This document shows, one piece after another, positions 18,532-28,578 of a stretch of DNA of 64,000 nucleotides (position 1 is the first letter of the stretch; every line of letters begins with the position of its first letter). The stretch comes from Sulfuriflexus mobilis (GTDB taxonomy: Bacteria > Pseudomonadota > Gammaproteobacteria > AKS1), in NCBI RefSeq assembly GCF_003967195.1, contig NZ_AP018725.1, positions 1,550,001 to 1,614,000 on the forward strand. Reading direction: 5' to 3'. Position numbers and translations under genes: made by a program. A model generated the notes under the pieces. That model was not told the origin of the DNA and searched no databases. It worked only from the letters and a program-made list of their open reading frames with translations.

Positions 18532-19911
18532 TCAGTTGTTGTCTGTGTCTTCATTAATGGCCGCCTCCTGATACCCTGTTGTCTCCGCTGCCCCGTCACC
18601 CTTACTGGCGCGTAATCTTGCGATCCGATGCCCTTTCATTTCCAGTACCGACAACACCACACCCTCGACGGTAATTTCATCACCCTCCTGGGGCAGTCGG
18701 TCCAGCGCCCGCAGCATAATGCCGCCAATGGTGGTCATCCGTGGGTCGGTAATGCCGAAATTCGTCAGGTCCTCAAAGTCTGTCAGCTTCATATCCCCTG
18801 CCACCTCAAACACATTCTCCGCTAACTGGGCGTAGAGCAGGTGCGGTGCGGTCTCTGGTGTGACCTTGCCGAACACGAAGCTGAGCACACTCTTCAGTGT
18901 CACCAGACCGTCGACACCACCGAATTCGTTCAATATTGCCGCCGCCTGGACCTTGTGATCCCGGAAAAAATCAAACATCTCATCCACTTTCTTCGTGGGT
19001 GGCACAATGACAGGTGGATGCAGGATGTCCTCGATTTTCAGGGTGTTGAAATCGGTATCAACCAGCACCCGCTGCAGGATATCCTCGGCATGGATAAATC
19101 CCACCAGGTTGTCGCGACTGCCACGGAAAACCGGCAGACGGGTATAGCGCCGGGTTCTAACCTGTTCGACAATTTCCGCAACCGGTGTCTCTACATCAAT
19201 AAATGCGGTTTGCGTGCGGGGGATCATTATTTCGATGACCTCGGTGGTACCCGCCTCAAGCAGATTGTAAATAAGGGAGCGCTCTCTTGCGCTGAGTTCA
19301 CCCTCCTTGACCACCTCGTCCACCAGTGTGCGGAACTCATCCACCTGGAGGATATTTTCAGCCGCCGTCTCTTCCCCGACCAGCCAGGTGGTAAGCCGAT
19401 CGGCAACCAGACGAATAACCCAGCGGAAAGGTGTTATGACTCTGACCCAGATGCTCAGCGGTAGCGCAATAATCCGGGTACTGATCTTCACCGGGTCGGA
19501 AACCGCAATGGTCTTCGGTGTGACTTCGCCGAACAGCAAAAGCAACGGTACCATCACCAGGATGCTCAGTACTCCACCCCGTTCCGCGCCATAGAGTGCC
19601 ACCAGGATGCCAGTCATATTGGCCGTTGCCGCTATATTGATGATCTCGTTACCGCAGAGAATCGAGATGATCAACTGGCGCGGCCGTTCCAGTAGCGTCT
19701 GCAGGGTATCGAATCGCGGGTTACGCTCGCGCCGCAGCTGTTGCAGGTCGAGACGTGATAACGAAAACAGTGCGGTCTCCGAGCCGGAGAAAAATGCCGA
19801 GGCAGCCATCAGCAACATCTGCAAACCAATACGGAAGATCATATCCGCCTGCAGAAGCTGTTGCGGGTCAACAGCCAGTAAAGCGCTCAAATCTGCCCAA
19901 ATCCCATCCAT
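18532..19911 (-). CDS. CNNM/CorC-HlyC family protein, first of tandem pair
   Basis: A 459-residue paralogue of the next gene. It has a hydrophobic N-terminus, then a DUF21 domain with SAFFSGSETALFSLSRLDL and LLLFGEVTPKTIAV. A CBS pair (about 215-345; MIPRTQTAFIDV, NEFGGVDGLVTL) and a C-terminal transporter-associated domain follow. The last ~25 residues are polar and acidic. Two linked, diverged CNNM genes in one operon often form heteromeric or specialised metal-efflux units, but this is inference. The 5' flank (19912-19979) shows no recognised promoter and runs into a decayed acetate kinase fragment on the other strand. Confidence 0.88.
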   Translation of the reverse strand: MDGIWADLSALLAVDPQQLLQADMIFRIGLQMLLMAASAFFSGSETALFSLSRLDLQQLRRERNPRFDTLQTLLERPRQLIISILCGNEIINIAATANMTGILVALYGAERGGVLSILVMVPLLLLFGEVTPKTIAVSDPVKISTRIIALPLSIWVRVITPFRWVIRLVADRLTTWLVGEETAAENILQVDEFRTLVDEVVKEGELSARERSLIYNLLEAGTTEVIEIMIPRTQTAFIDVETPVAEIVEQVRTRRYTRLPVFRGSRDNLVGFIHAEDILQRVLVDTDFNTLKIEDILHPPVIVPPTKKVDEMFDFFRDHKVQAAAILNEFGGVDGLVTLKSVLSFVFGKVTPETAPHLLYAQLAENVFEVAGDMKLTDFEDLTNFGITDPRMTTIGGIMLRALDRLPQEGDEITVEGVVLSVLEMKGHRIARLRASKGDGAAETTGYQEAAINEDTDNN

Positions 19912-19979
19912 ACCACACGTCAGCCATATTCACATAGTGTCAATGTAGCGCGTTCCCGTCTTGCTTGCCACTAACCACC

Positions 19980-20201
19980 CTTGGCGAACAGGATACATTG
20001 GTTTTCATTGCCGGTATGGGCGAAAATAATTCGTTTATTCGCCTGTCAGGCTGGCATAGACTGCCGGTAGGCGTCACAAGCGGGCACCTTTGACATCAGT
20101 TGGGAAAACAGTAAGGTAAAGATAGGATCGTCACTGCCAACGAGGAACTCGAGATAGCCCGCCAGACGGTATCGATCACCAACAGAAAGACAAGCACTTG
20201 A
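19980..20201 (+). pseudogene. ackA: Decayed 3' fragment of acetate kinase
   Basis: The stretch reads as the last part of ackA (16837-17091) after mutation. The first frame gives LGEQDTLVF, then GMGEN, against LGGLDALVF and GVGEN in the intact gene. There is then a deletion of roughly 30 nt. After it DISWENSKVK matches DISGEDSKVK, and after a frameshift NEELEIARQTVSITNRK matches NEELEIARQTVSFIDKS, ending in TGA. Similarity continues beyond the stop (GATAGCCGTGC against GATGGCCGTGC) to about 20240. It cannot encode a working protein. It lies directly upstream of phosphoketolase, as a functional ackA would in an ackA-xfp pair. Confidence 0.88.
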
Positions 20202-20282
20202 TAGCCGTGCATTAAGGTTTTTTGGCAACACCAGGAAAGCTACGTATATAAGGAGTACTCTGATTCAGTGAGGAGAACCATC

Positions 20283-22667
20283 ATGACAGAACCGGTGACA
20301 AGCACGAGCGATACCCTGGATGCGGAACAGTTACGCAAGATTGACGCCTATTGGCGCGCCGCCAACTACCTTTCCGTCGGCCAGATCTACCTGCTCGATA
20401 ATCCTTTGTTACAGCAACCACTAAAAAAAGAACATGTGAAACCCCGGCTGCTGGGCCACTGGGGCACGACACCGGGCCTGAACTTCATCTATGCCCACTG
20501 TAACCGCATCATCAAAAGCCATGACCTGAACATGATCTATATCGCCGGCCCAGGGCATGGCGGTCCGGGTCTGGTGGCTAATACCTGGCTGGAGGGGAGC
20601 TATAGTGAGTTCTACTCCAACATTTCCACCGATGCCGAAGGTATGAAGAAACTGTTCAAGCAGTTTTCCTTTCCCGGTGGCATCGGCAGCCATGTTACCG
20701 CAGAAACCCCGGGCTCCATTCATGAAGGCGGTGAACTCGGCTATGCCCTGTCCCACGCCTACGGTGCGGCCTTCGACAACCCTGACCTGTTGGTCTGCTG
20801 TGTGGTCGGTGACGGTGAGGCGGAAACTGGACCCCTGGCGACGTCCTGGCATTCCAACAAATTCCTCAATCCGGCACAGGATGGCGCGGTACTGCCCATT
20901 CTGCATCTGAATGGCTACAAGATCGCCAACCCCGCCCTGCTGGCCCGCCTTGGACACGATGAGCTCGAGAAGCTGTTTATCGGCTATGGCTACAAGCCCT
21001 ACTTTGTCGAGGGTTCGGACCCGCAGGCGATGCACCAGAAGATGGCCGCCACGCTCGATACAATCATCGGTGAGATCAAGGCCATCCAGCATGGGGCACG
21101 TGTCACCGGAAATCGGCAACGGCCACACTGGCCCATGATCATATTACGCAGCCCGAAGGGCTGGACAGGACCGAAGGAGGTGGACGGCAAGCAGACCGAG
21201 GGCTACTGGCGCTCCCATCAGGTGCCGTTTTCCGACATGGTCGACAATCCAAAACACCTGAAGCTGCTGGAGACCTGGTTAAAAAGTTACCGGGCCGAAG
21301 AACTGTTTGATGCCTCAGGCTATCTCATACAAGAGCTTCGAGAGCTCGTGCCCGAGGGGCAGCGGCGCATGGGCGCCAACCCCCACGCCAATGGCGGCCA
21401 GCTACTCCGGGACCTAAAGCTGCCTGACTTTCGTGACTACGCCGTAATGGTCAGTAGCCCTGGGCACAGCGTCGCCGAGTCGACACGGGTGATGGGGCAG
21501 TTTCTGCGTGACGTAATGAAGCGCAACCTGGACAGCCGCAATTTCCGTGTTATGGGTCCGGATGAAACTGCCTCCAACCGCCTGGGCGCACTGTTTGAAG
21601 TGACCGATCGTGCCTGGATGGCAGAGACCCTGCCGGAGGATGATCACCTGTCACCTGACGGACGTGTTATGGAGATCCTTTCCGAGCATACCTGCCAGGG
21701 CTGGCTGGAGGGCTACTTGTTGACGGGCAGGCATGGCCTGTTTTCATGTTACGAGGCCTTCATCCATATTGTCGATTCCATGTTCAATCAGCATGCAAAA
21801 TGGACCAAGGTCAGCAAGGAGATCCCCTGGCGGCGCCCGATCGCCTCGTTGAACTATCTGTTGACCTCCCACGTATGGCGTCAGGACCATAACGGCTTTT
21901 CACATCAGGACCCCGGCTTCATTGATCTGGTCATTAACAAAAAAGCCGATATCATCAGAGTCTTTCTGGCACCGGATGCGAATACCCTGCTGTATATTAC
22001 CAATGTGTGTCTGCGTAGCCGCGACTTCATCAACGTCATCATCGCCGGCAAACAGAACCAGCCGCAATGGCTGGATATGGATGCCGCCATCAAGCACTGC
22101 AGCGCCGGAATCGGTATCTGGGAATGGGCGAGTAACGATCAGGATGGCGAACCCGACGTGGTCATGGCCTGTGCCGGCGACGTGCCAACACTGGAAACCC
22201 TGGCCGCGGTCGACCTGCTACGCCAGCACGTACCGGAACTGAAGATACGTGTTATCAATATTGTCGATCTTATGACACTGCAACCCAGGGAAGAACATCC
22301 GCATGGGCTGTGCGATAAGGACTTCGACAGCCTGTTCACCACCGATAAACCGATCATCTTTGCCTTCCATGGTTACCCTTACCTTATTCACCGCCTCTGC
22401 TACCGTCGCACCAATCATAAAAATCTGCATGTACGCGGTTATAAAGAGGAAGGCACCACCACGACACCCTTTGATATGGCAGTACTCAATGACCTGGACA
22501 GGTTCCACCTGGTCGGTGATGTCATCGATCGAGTCCCCAAGCTGGGTTACAAGGCGGCCTACCTGAAACAGTTCGTGCGCGACAAGCTCATCGACCACAA
22601 ACAATACATCGCCCGCCACGGACAGGACATGCCCGAGATCCGCGATTGGAAATGGCCATATGCATAA
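20283..22667 (+). CDS. xfp: Xylulose-5-phosphate/fructose-6-phosphate phosphoketolase
   Basis: A 794-residue thiamine-diphosphate enzyme that splits xylulose 5-phosphate (and often fructose 6-phosphate) with phosphate into acetyl-phosphate plus glyceraldehyde 3-phosphate or erythrose 4-phosphate. Family signatures are present: [17 protein letters not shown], the TPP/Mg motif [11 protein letters not shown], and a C-terminal domain beginning near the conserved PGHSVAEST and GPDETASN stretches. The length is typical. The ATG at 20283 is preceded by AGGAGA at 6-7 nt; a GTG 15 nt upstream is less likely. It feeds acetyl-phosphate to acetate kinase. A broken 3' copy of this gene lies at 29599-29734. 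Confidence 0.96.
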   Translation: MTEPVTSTSDTLDAEQLRKIDAYWRAANYLSVGQIYLLDNPLLQQPLKKEHVKPRLLGHWGTTPGLNFIYAHCNRIIKSHDLNMIYIAGPGHGGPGLVANTWLEGSYSEFYSNISTDAEGMKKLFKQFSFPGGIGSHVTAETPGSIHEGGELGYALSHAYGAAFDNPDLLVCCVVGDGEAETGPLATSWHSNKFLNPAQDGAVLPILHLNGYKIANPALLARLGHDELEKLFIGYGYKPYFVEGSDPQAMHQKMAATLDTIIGEIKAIQHGARVTGNRQRPHWPMIILRSPKGWTGPKEVDGKQTEGYWRSHQVPFSDMVDNPKHLKLLETWLKSYRAEELFDASGYLIQELRELVPEGQRRMGANPHANGGQLLRDLKLPDFRDYAVMVSSPGHSVAESTRVMGQFLRDVMKRNLDSRNFRVMGPDETASNRLGALFEVTDRAWMAETLPEDDHLSPDGRVMEILSEHTCQGWLEGYLLTGRHGLFSCYEAFIHIVDSMFNQHAKWTKVSKEIPWRRPIASLNYLLTSHVWRQDHNGFSHQDPGFIDLVINKKADIIRVFLAPDANTLLYITNVCLRSRDFINVIIAGKQNQPQWLDMDAAIKHCSAGIGIWEWASNDQDGEPDVVMACAGDVPTLETLAAVDLLRQHVPELKIRVINIVDLMTLQPREEHPHGLCDKDFDSLFTTDKPIIFAFHGYPYLIHRLCYRRTNHKNLHVRGYKEEGTTTTPFDMAVLNDLDRFHLVGDVIDRVPKLGYKAAYLKQFVRDKLIDHKQYIARHGQDMPEIRDWKWPYA

Positions 22668-22799
22668 TATTACGTAGCGGCTCAGTAAAGCATCTACACA
22701 ATTGAATGCAGAAGAGATAGTGGGTCTTTAAGCAGTGGACCTTTAAGCGCTGACACACTGATGACGTACGAATCCAGTAGCGCGCTGGTGAGCTCTCGT

Positions 22800-23717
22800 T
22801 TAAGGCACCCCGAATTGCGCCCTGACAGGGCGCACCGCCAACACATCGCACTCCGCCTCTCGCAGCACATGCGCTGCCACACTACCTAACAACACATAAA
22901 GCAGACCAGAAAGACCATGGGTTCCGATCGCAATCAGATCCGCGCCGAGCCTGGTGGCCTCAGCGGCGATGGTCGGTCCGGGGTAACCCTGTTTAATGAG
23001 CAGTTTGACCTTGCTGCGGTCAATCTTGCAGCTGGCGAGGAATTTATTCAGCTCATCCAAGTGTTCTCGGGTTTCCTCACTATGCAGCTCGGCGATATCC
23101 TGTTCCGATATGCCCTGCGCACGCAACCGCTCTTCATACCACAGGTCATAGACATGCAGCACATGAAACTCCGCATCCGGTGCCAACCGCATCGCCCATT
23201 CCAAGGCATGCTGCCCATGGGTGGAGAAGTCCACTGCCACCAATACTCGGCGGTAAACACCCGTAGGCTTCTTTTTGACCACCAGCACCGGTCGGTCGCC
23301 CTTGCGTACCACCCTCTCCAAGGTGGTACCCAAAATCCAGTCACGTATATAGAACCGGCCATGTGCGCCGAGCACGATCAAGTCGTCACCCTTGTCACGC
23401 GCCCAGCGAATAATTTCAACAAAGTCCTTTCCGCGTTGAACGTGAACATCGATTTTAATGTCGTGTTGATCGACCAGCGCTGCTGCTTTCGCCTCCAGGG
23501 CTGCTTTCGCCTCCTCTAAGAGCACTCTCATAAACCCTTGTCGCGTTTTCTCCAAGCGGTCGATATGGCGCACCTTGAGCAGTTCGGCGTGATCCAACAC
23601 GTACAACAATGAGAGACTCGCGCTATGTTGCCCTGCCAGTAACGCCGCGCGCTGTAGCGCCAGGTCCGCCCACTCTGACAAATCGCTGCCTGCCAGTATC
23701 TTCGTCAGCCTGCTCAT
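22800..23717 (-). CDS. Tandem-domain universal stress protein
   Basis: A 305-residue soluble protein made of two UspA domains (about 1-150 and 155-300). Both carry the ATP-binding pattern G-x2-G-x9-G-[ST]: GAHGRFYIRDWILGT in the first and GTHGLSGLLYVLLGS in the second. ATP-binding Usp proteins are induced by starvation, stress or low oxygen and bind nucleotide rather than catalyse a known reaction. The gene follows the lipid operon by 106 nt on the same strand and is convergent with xfp. Location near phosphoketolase, acetate kinase and a CtpF-like pump recalls hypoxia-stress gene sets (inference). Confidence 0.9.
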   Translation of the reverse strand: MSRLTKILAGSDLSEWADLALQRAALLAGQHSASLSLLYVLDHAELLKVRHIDRLEKTRQGFMRVLLEEAKAALEAKAAALVDQHDIKIDVHVQRGKDFVEIIRWARDKGDDLIVLGAHGRFYIRDWILGTTLERVVRKGDRPVLVVKKKPTGVYRRVLVAVDFSTHGQHALEWAMRLAPDAEFHVLHVYDLWYEERLRAQGISEQDIAELHSEETREHLDELNKFLASCKIDRSKVKLLIKQGYPGPTIAAEATRLGADLIAIGTHGLSGLLYVLLGSVAAHVLREAECDVLAVRPVRAQFGVP

Positions 23718-23792
23718 ATCGCCATACCCATTTACTTCTCTTATTTTACTGGCTTGTTAGCACTACCGTAACGTATTCTATAAATCGCTACA

Positions 23793-23807
23793 ACGCCGCG
23801 GCGGCGT
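23793..23807 (-). terminator. GC-rich hairpin after the acyl-CoA ligase gene
   Basis: The arms ACGCCGC / GCGGCGT form a palindrome around a single central base, 17 nt past the stop of the acyl-CoA ligase on the minus strand. No T-run follows (TGTAGCGATTT), so if it terminates transcription it does so weakly or with Rho. Confidence 0.3.
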
Positions 23808-23823
23808 AATCAATAGATGCTAT

Positions 23824-25677
23824 TTACATCGTCGTATGACCGGCATACATCTCCTGGATCTCATTGACGAACCTTTTCTCGATGTGCGCCCGTTTAAGCT
23901 TCATGGTCGGCGTGATCAGTCCGTTTTCGATCGTCCAGGATTCCTGTGTCAGACAGACTGCGTGCACCTGAGCATGATGAGGGAAACCGAGCAAGCAGCG
24001 CTCGGCAAGCCGGGCCAGTACGGCCTCATGCACTACACTGGCCTGGAGCGAGGCCGGATCCTCGGAACGCAGTCCACATTGCACCGCGAGCTGGCGCCAG
24101 GCATCCGGATTCAGCACCAGCAAGGCGCCCAGGTAAGGCCGACCCTCGCCCACTACCATCGCCTGTTCAAACAACGGATCGAGGGTAATGGCGAGCTCCA
24201 GGTCTGCCGGCGGTGTCTTCTCGCCGGTCGACATGACAATAATTTCCTTGAGGCGTCCCCGAATACAAATGTGACCGTCTACAAGCTCAGCGACATCTCC
24301 CGTATGCAGCCAGCCATCCTTATCAATGGTTGCCTGGGTCGCTTCCGATCGTTGCCAATAACCCAGCATCAGCCCCGGCGAGCGCAGCAAAAGTTCATTC
24401 TCGGCCCCCAGCATGATCTCCACACCCGGCAGGGGTGGGCCGACGCAGGACGGCATGTTGTCGTCCAGGCGATTGCCGCTTACCACCGGTGCCGCCTCCG
24501 TCAGGCCATAACCCTGTAGCAGTGGCAGGCCAAGACCGATAAAGAACCGGGCAATGGGCTCCGTCAACGGCGCACCACCGCTCACCGCGATCCGAATCCG
24601 GCCACCCAGGCGCGCCATGATTTTGTCTGCGACAAGATGACGCAGCAGTGGCCACAACAACCGCTGGATCAGCGTCGCTGTCGACCCGCGGCCTTGCGCG
24701 GCCTCAAAATGTCGCCAACCGAGCGTGATTGCCTGCCGAAACAGTGCCTGCGCAAAACGTCCCTTACCTGCCAGTTTCTCCTGGATCTTTGCATACACAC
24801 GTTCGTAGATGCGCGGCACCGAGACCAGCACCGTGGGGCGGATCGTCACCAGGTCCTCGGCAAGTGCCTGCACCGAGCGGGCATAGGCCACACTACTACC
24901 TGCCATCATCGGCAAGTAGTAACCAACGGTGCGCTCGAAGGCATGCGAAAGGGGCAGAAACGACAGGAACACGTCATCTCGGTAAGCCGGCGTCGCCTCC
25001 AGCACGGCATGGGTGTTCCAGAGGATATTGCGATGGGACAACATCACCCCCTTCGGGCGCCCGGTGGTACCCGAGGTGTAGATGATCGTGGCCAATTCAT
25101 CAGGGGCGGCAACATATCTGATCGTTTCCCCGGGAGACTTCTCCAGCAATGCAGGTACGTTACGCAGGATGGGATCGGACGCGTCACTACCCTCGGCAAC
25201 ACTCAGGCACAGGACGCGTCGCAACGCGGGTAAGGGGGTCCGGCTTGTCGCCAACGGCAGCCACTGCATCGGTGTAGCCAACAGCAGCAGGCGGGTTCCG
25301 GCATCCGCGAGAATGTAGGCGATATTATCAGGGGTATCGGTGGTATACAGAGGCACCACCACCAATCCCAAGGCAAGTGCAGCCTGGTCGAAACACACCC
25401 ACTCCACACTGTTGGGGAGCAGGATCGCGACCCGGTCGCCAACAGCCAATTCCTCGTTGGCCAGTAGCTGTTGCCACTGCGCCACCAAGTCGGCCACCTG
25501 TTTCCAGGTATAGGCTTTCCACACCCCATCGTCCGCATCGTACTGACGGTAGGCGACGCTATCCGGAGTCCGTGCCACGCGCTGCTGGAACAGGCCGGGT
25601 AAAGTCCCCGCCTCATCCAAGCCAATGACGTCCAGCTGCAGGTCATGCGTATTATATTCTGGTATTTTGCCCATCAT
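23824..25677 (-). CDS. Long-chain acyl-CoA synthetase (AMP-forming)
   Basis: A 617-residue member of the adenylate-forming family, closest in layout to the FadD15/long-chain fatty acid-CoA ligases. Visible motifs are the P-loop-like TIIYTSGTTGRPKGVMLSH, the A5 motif GYGLTEAAPVVS, DGWLHTGDVAEL and the hinge GRLKEIIVMSTGEKTPP. It activates fatty acids to acyl-AMP and then acyl-CoA. Two adjacent ATGs (25677, 25674) follow GGAGG; the second has the better spacing. It is the last of three genes with the ACP-ligase-acyltransferase fusion and an amidohydrolase, so it probably supplies or consumes activated acyl chains for that fusion enzyme. Confidence 0.9.
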   Translation of the reverse strand: MMGKIPEYNTHDLQLDVIGLDEAGTLPGLFQQRVARTPDSVAYRQYDADDGVWKAYTWKQVADLVAQWQQLLANEELAVGDRVAILLPNSVEWVCFDQAALALGLVVVPLYTTDTPDNIAYILADAGTRLLLLATPMQWLPLATSRTPLPALRRVLCLSVAEGSDASDPILRNVPALLEKSPGETIRYVAAPDELATIIYTSGTTGRPKGVMLSHRNILWNTHAVLEATPAYRDDVFLSFLPLSHAFERTVGYYLPMMAGSSVAYARSVQALAEDLVTIRPTVLVSVPRIYERVYAKIQEKLAGKGRFAQALFRQAITLGWRHFEAAQGRGSTATLIQRLLWPLLRHLVADKIMARLGGRIRIAVSGGAPLTEPIARFFIGLGLPLLQGYGLTEAAPVVSGNRLDDNMPSCVGPPLPGVEIMLGAENELLLRSPGLMLGYWQRSEATQATIDKDGWLHTGDVAELVDGHICIRGRLKEIIVMSTGEKTPPADLELAITLDPLFEQAMVVGEGRPYLGALLVLNPDAWRQLAVQCGLRSEDPASLQASVVHEAVLARLAERCLLGFPHHAQVHAVCLTQESWTIENGLITPTMKLKRAHIEKRFVNEIQEMYAGHTTM

Positions 25678-25731
25678 TTAGCCTCCGTCGTGCCGACGCA
25701 TACCCCGCCATCCTGCTCCTCGTTACGCCCT

Positions 25732-28578
25732 TCATGTACCCGGTGTCTCTCGCGCCAGATCCGGTTCTCCCAAATCGGCCAACAACGCGGCACGGCTGGC
25801 GTCGCGTAGCCTCACTGCTGCATCCCAATCCGAACCGGCTGGCAGGATCGGCGTGCCAACCCTGACGCGCACCGCACCGCGGCGCGGAAACCGGGAGTCG
25901 TCACGCAACAGCGAGCGTGTGCCGCGAATTGTTATCGGTACCACCGGTACACCGGCCTCGGCGGCGGCGACAAAGGCACCCATGTAAAACGGCAACAGGC
26001 CGGGCATGCGTCTGAAGGTGCCCTCAGGGAAAAACATCAATGACCGACCGTGCTGAGCCGCCTGCACGGTATTTCGGGCATCGGCCAGCCCGCGCTGCTT
26101 GTCGAACCGCTCTACAAACACGGCACCGATGCGCCGCAAAAATCGGTGCGGAATAAACTTATGGCTCAATTCCACCTTAGCCACAAAGCTGAATTCGCTG
26201 GGCAGGCTTGCCACCAACACCACCCCATCCAGATAGCTGGCATGATTGGCGACAATCACACAGGCCTGATCTCGTGGCCACTGCTCCAGGCCTTCTATCC
26301 GTAAAGGCACCCCGGTCAGCCAAAACAACAGTCGCGCACTGCGGCGCATCACTGCCCAGCGCCAGCGGGCCCCCGGTAAGATAGCAACCAGCAACCATGT
26401 TGGGGGCGCCAGCAACCAGAAAATACTATGCGCATAAACGGCGTAACCCATATCGGCGGATCGCCGCCAGACACTGCGCAGGCGCGGCCGCACTGAGGCC
26501 AGAACAAGACGCACAAGCTGCCACCACACCGCACGTGGCCGCTGGCCGATTCGGCCCCTTTCATAGATCTCACGCACGGCGGCGCGACGGATCTTGCCGC
26601 TGGAGGTTTTCAACACTGTATGCGGCGGCGCCAATACTACTTCATCAGGCGACATACCTAACAGGTCGGTCGCGACCCGCTGAACCTGAGCCTGCAACGC
26701 CTCGAGTGCTGTGGCCTGTGTCTCACGGGTCTCAGCGACTACGATCACGCGCTCGGTACCTGATTCGGGTTCCGGGCTACCGAACACCGCCACACAACCT
26801 TTGCGGATGCCGGGGATATCCCCTACCGCCTCTTCCACCTCATAGGGATAAATGTTGCGCCCGGCGCGAATGATGACGTCCTTGACCCGGCTGGTCAGAT
26901 AAATCTCACCCTCGGCGACATAGGCGAGATCACCAGAATCCAGCCACGCCCCATCGAACAGTTGCCGACTTGCCTCTATGTTACGAAAATAACCACTGGT
27001 GGTGGATGGCCCCATGAATTCCAGGCGTCCCTCCTGGCGTTCAGGTAGCTCACGCCCGGCGGCATCCACAATGCGGATCTGGTAACCGGGCAGCGGTTGG
27101 CCGCAGGCGACGAACTCCAGGGTGTGTGGCGTCGATGCCTTTGCCGGTAACGCCTTGCCCAGGGAGGTAAGCGGCTCGCGCTGGATGCAATCGATGTGCG
27201 CGCCTCGAGCGAGGGGCGGAAAGGCCAGGCCCACTGCAGCCTCGGCCAGACCATACACGGGTGCCATGGTCTGGGGCCGGAAACCATAGGAGGCGAAACG
27301 CGTAGTAAAGTGTCGCACCGTGTTAGGACTGACCGGCTCGGCGCCGTTGAAGGCCAGTCGCAGGCTGCTCAAATCGAGTCCTTCAAGGTCGCGCTCGTCC
27401 ACTTTGTGCAGGCACAGCTCATAGGCAAAATTGGGCGCCGCCGTGAGGGTGCCACGATGTTTGTGGATCACCCACAGCCAATGCGACGGCCGGGTCAGAA
27501 ACGCCAATGGCGACATCAGCACCAACGGCATACCGTAATACAGACTGCCTAACCAGGCGCCGATCAACCCCATGTCATGGTACAGGGGCAGCCAGCTGAC
27601 GAAGACATCGCTGGAGTCGGCCTGCACTGCTTCACCCATGGCGCGGATATTGGCCAGCAGATTGGCATGCGTAAGGACCACACCCTTCGGCGCACCGGTG
27701 CTGCCCGAAGTGTATTGCAGGAAGGCAACATCCTCTGGCTCCAGCAATGGTTCACTGAATGTCTCGGGGGAGGATGTCAGCTCTTGCGGGGTAAGCACTG
27801 CGTGCAATGTGTCGACTTGCGCCTTGAGTAAACGTGCTACCCGTTGAGCCTCCACCACTGTGATCAGCAAGACCGCTTGGGCATTGACCAGAATGCCCGC
27901 ATGCCGGCGCAGATGATCCTCGATCTGAGAGGGGCGTAGCGGTGGATAAATGGGAACAGGAATGCCACCGGCCAAGAGAATAGCAAAAAAACTGAACAGG
28001 TAGTCGCGACTGGTAGGCAACATGATGGCCACGGTCTGGCCGGGCAGCAGGCCTCGCGCCTGCAGGCCAGCGGCCAGCGCGCGCGCACCATCGGCCAGTG
28101 CCGCGTAGGTGATGACCTCCGGTTCTTCGCCATCACCATACAGATAGACATGCGGGCGTTGCGGATGACTGTGTACATGCCAGTCGAGCATCTCCGGCAA
28201 GGTCCCGGCCGCGTGCGGTACCCCCTCCACGTGCTCCAGCACCACCGCACGCATAGACTGGTCTGATGGTTCCCAGCGCCGCGTAGCACCGGCCGAAAGT
28301 AGCGCCTGCCACAGATCGCGCGGGCTCTCGGCGTTCGCCAGCAACTGTGCCGGCAGTCTGATCCCGAAGGCGCGTTCGAGACGCAGTAATAACTCCACCC
28401 GGGATAAGCTGTCAAAACCCAGGTCGTGGTCCAGCATGCTGTCCAGTGTCACGCGCAGGGAATGTGCGCGCTGTGGGTGCAGTTCCAGTGCCAGTTGGCG
28501 CACCTGTGCCAGCAGGGCTTCGGCACTCACCCCGTCAGTCCGATCCGTACGTTGTTCAGTCTCCCCCGCCACGCTCAC
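25732..28578 (-). CDS. ACP - fatty acyl-AMP ligase - PlsC acyltransferase fusion
   Basis: A 948-residue three-part enzyme. An acyl carrier domain (about 20-95) has DLGFDSLS, with Ser57 as the phosphopantetheine site. An adenylate-forming domain (about 120-690) resembles fatty acyl-AMP ligases: LQYTSGSTGAPKGVVLTH, WLPLYHDMGLIG, then LKTSSGKIRRAAVRE. A C-terminal membrane-associated PlsC acyltransferase (about 740-930) has the catalytic NHASYLD and the substrate motif FPEGTFRR. It could activate a fatty acid, load it on its own ACP and transfer it to a glycerophosphate or other acceptor (inference from domains). The first GTG at 28578 overlaps the amidohydrolase stop; the third codon, also GTG, has a better-spaced GAGG. 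The region is visibly richer in G+C than its surroundings. Confidence 0.88.
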   Translation of the reverse strand: MSVAGETEQRTDRTDGVSAEALLAQVRQLALELHPQRAHSLRVTLDSMLDHDLGFDSLSRVELLLRLERAFGIRLPAQLLANAESPRDLWQALLSAGATRRWEPSDQSMRAVVLEHVEGVPHAAGTLPEMLDWHVHSHPQRPHVYLYGDGEEPEVITYAALADGARALAAGLQARGLLPGQTVAIMLPTSRDYLFSFFAILLAGGIPVPIYPPLRPSQIEDHLRRHAGILVNAQAVLLITVVEAQRVARLLKAQVDTLHAVLTPQELTSSPETFSEPLLEPEDVAFLQYTSGSTGAPKGVVLTHANLLANIRAMGEAVQADSSDVFVSWLPLYHDMGLIGAWLGSLYYGMPLVLMSPLAFLTRPSHWLWVIHKHRGTLTAAPNFAYELCLHKVDERDLEGLDLSSLRLAFNGAEPVSPNTVRHFTTRFASYGFRPQTMAPVYGLAEAAVGLAFPPLARGAHIDCIQREPLTSLGKALPAKASTPHTLEFVACGQPLPGYQIRIVDAAGRELPERQEGRLEFMGPSTTSGYFRNIEASRQLFDGAWLDSGDLAYVAEGEIYLTSRVKDVIIRAGRNIYPYEVEEAVGDIPGIRKGCVAVFGSPEPESGTERVIVVAETRETQATALEALQAQVQRVATDLLGMSPDEVVLAPPHTVLKTSSGKIRRAAVREIYERGRIGQRPRAVWWQLVRLVLASVRPRLRSVWRRSADMGYAVYAHSIFWLLAPPTWLLVAILPGARWRWAVMRRSARLLFWLTGVPLRIEGLEQWPRDQACVIVANHASYLDGVVLVASLPSEFSFVAKVELSHKFIPHRFLRRIGAVFVERFDKQRGLADARNTVQAAQHGRSLMFFPEGTFRRMPGLLPFYMGAFVAAAEAGVPVVPITIRGTRSLLRDDSRFPRRGAVRVRVGTPILPAGSDWDAAVRLRDASRAALLADLGEPDLARETPGT

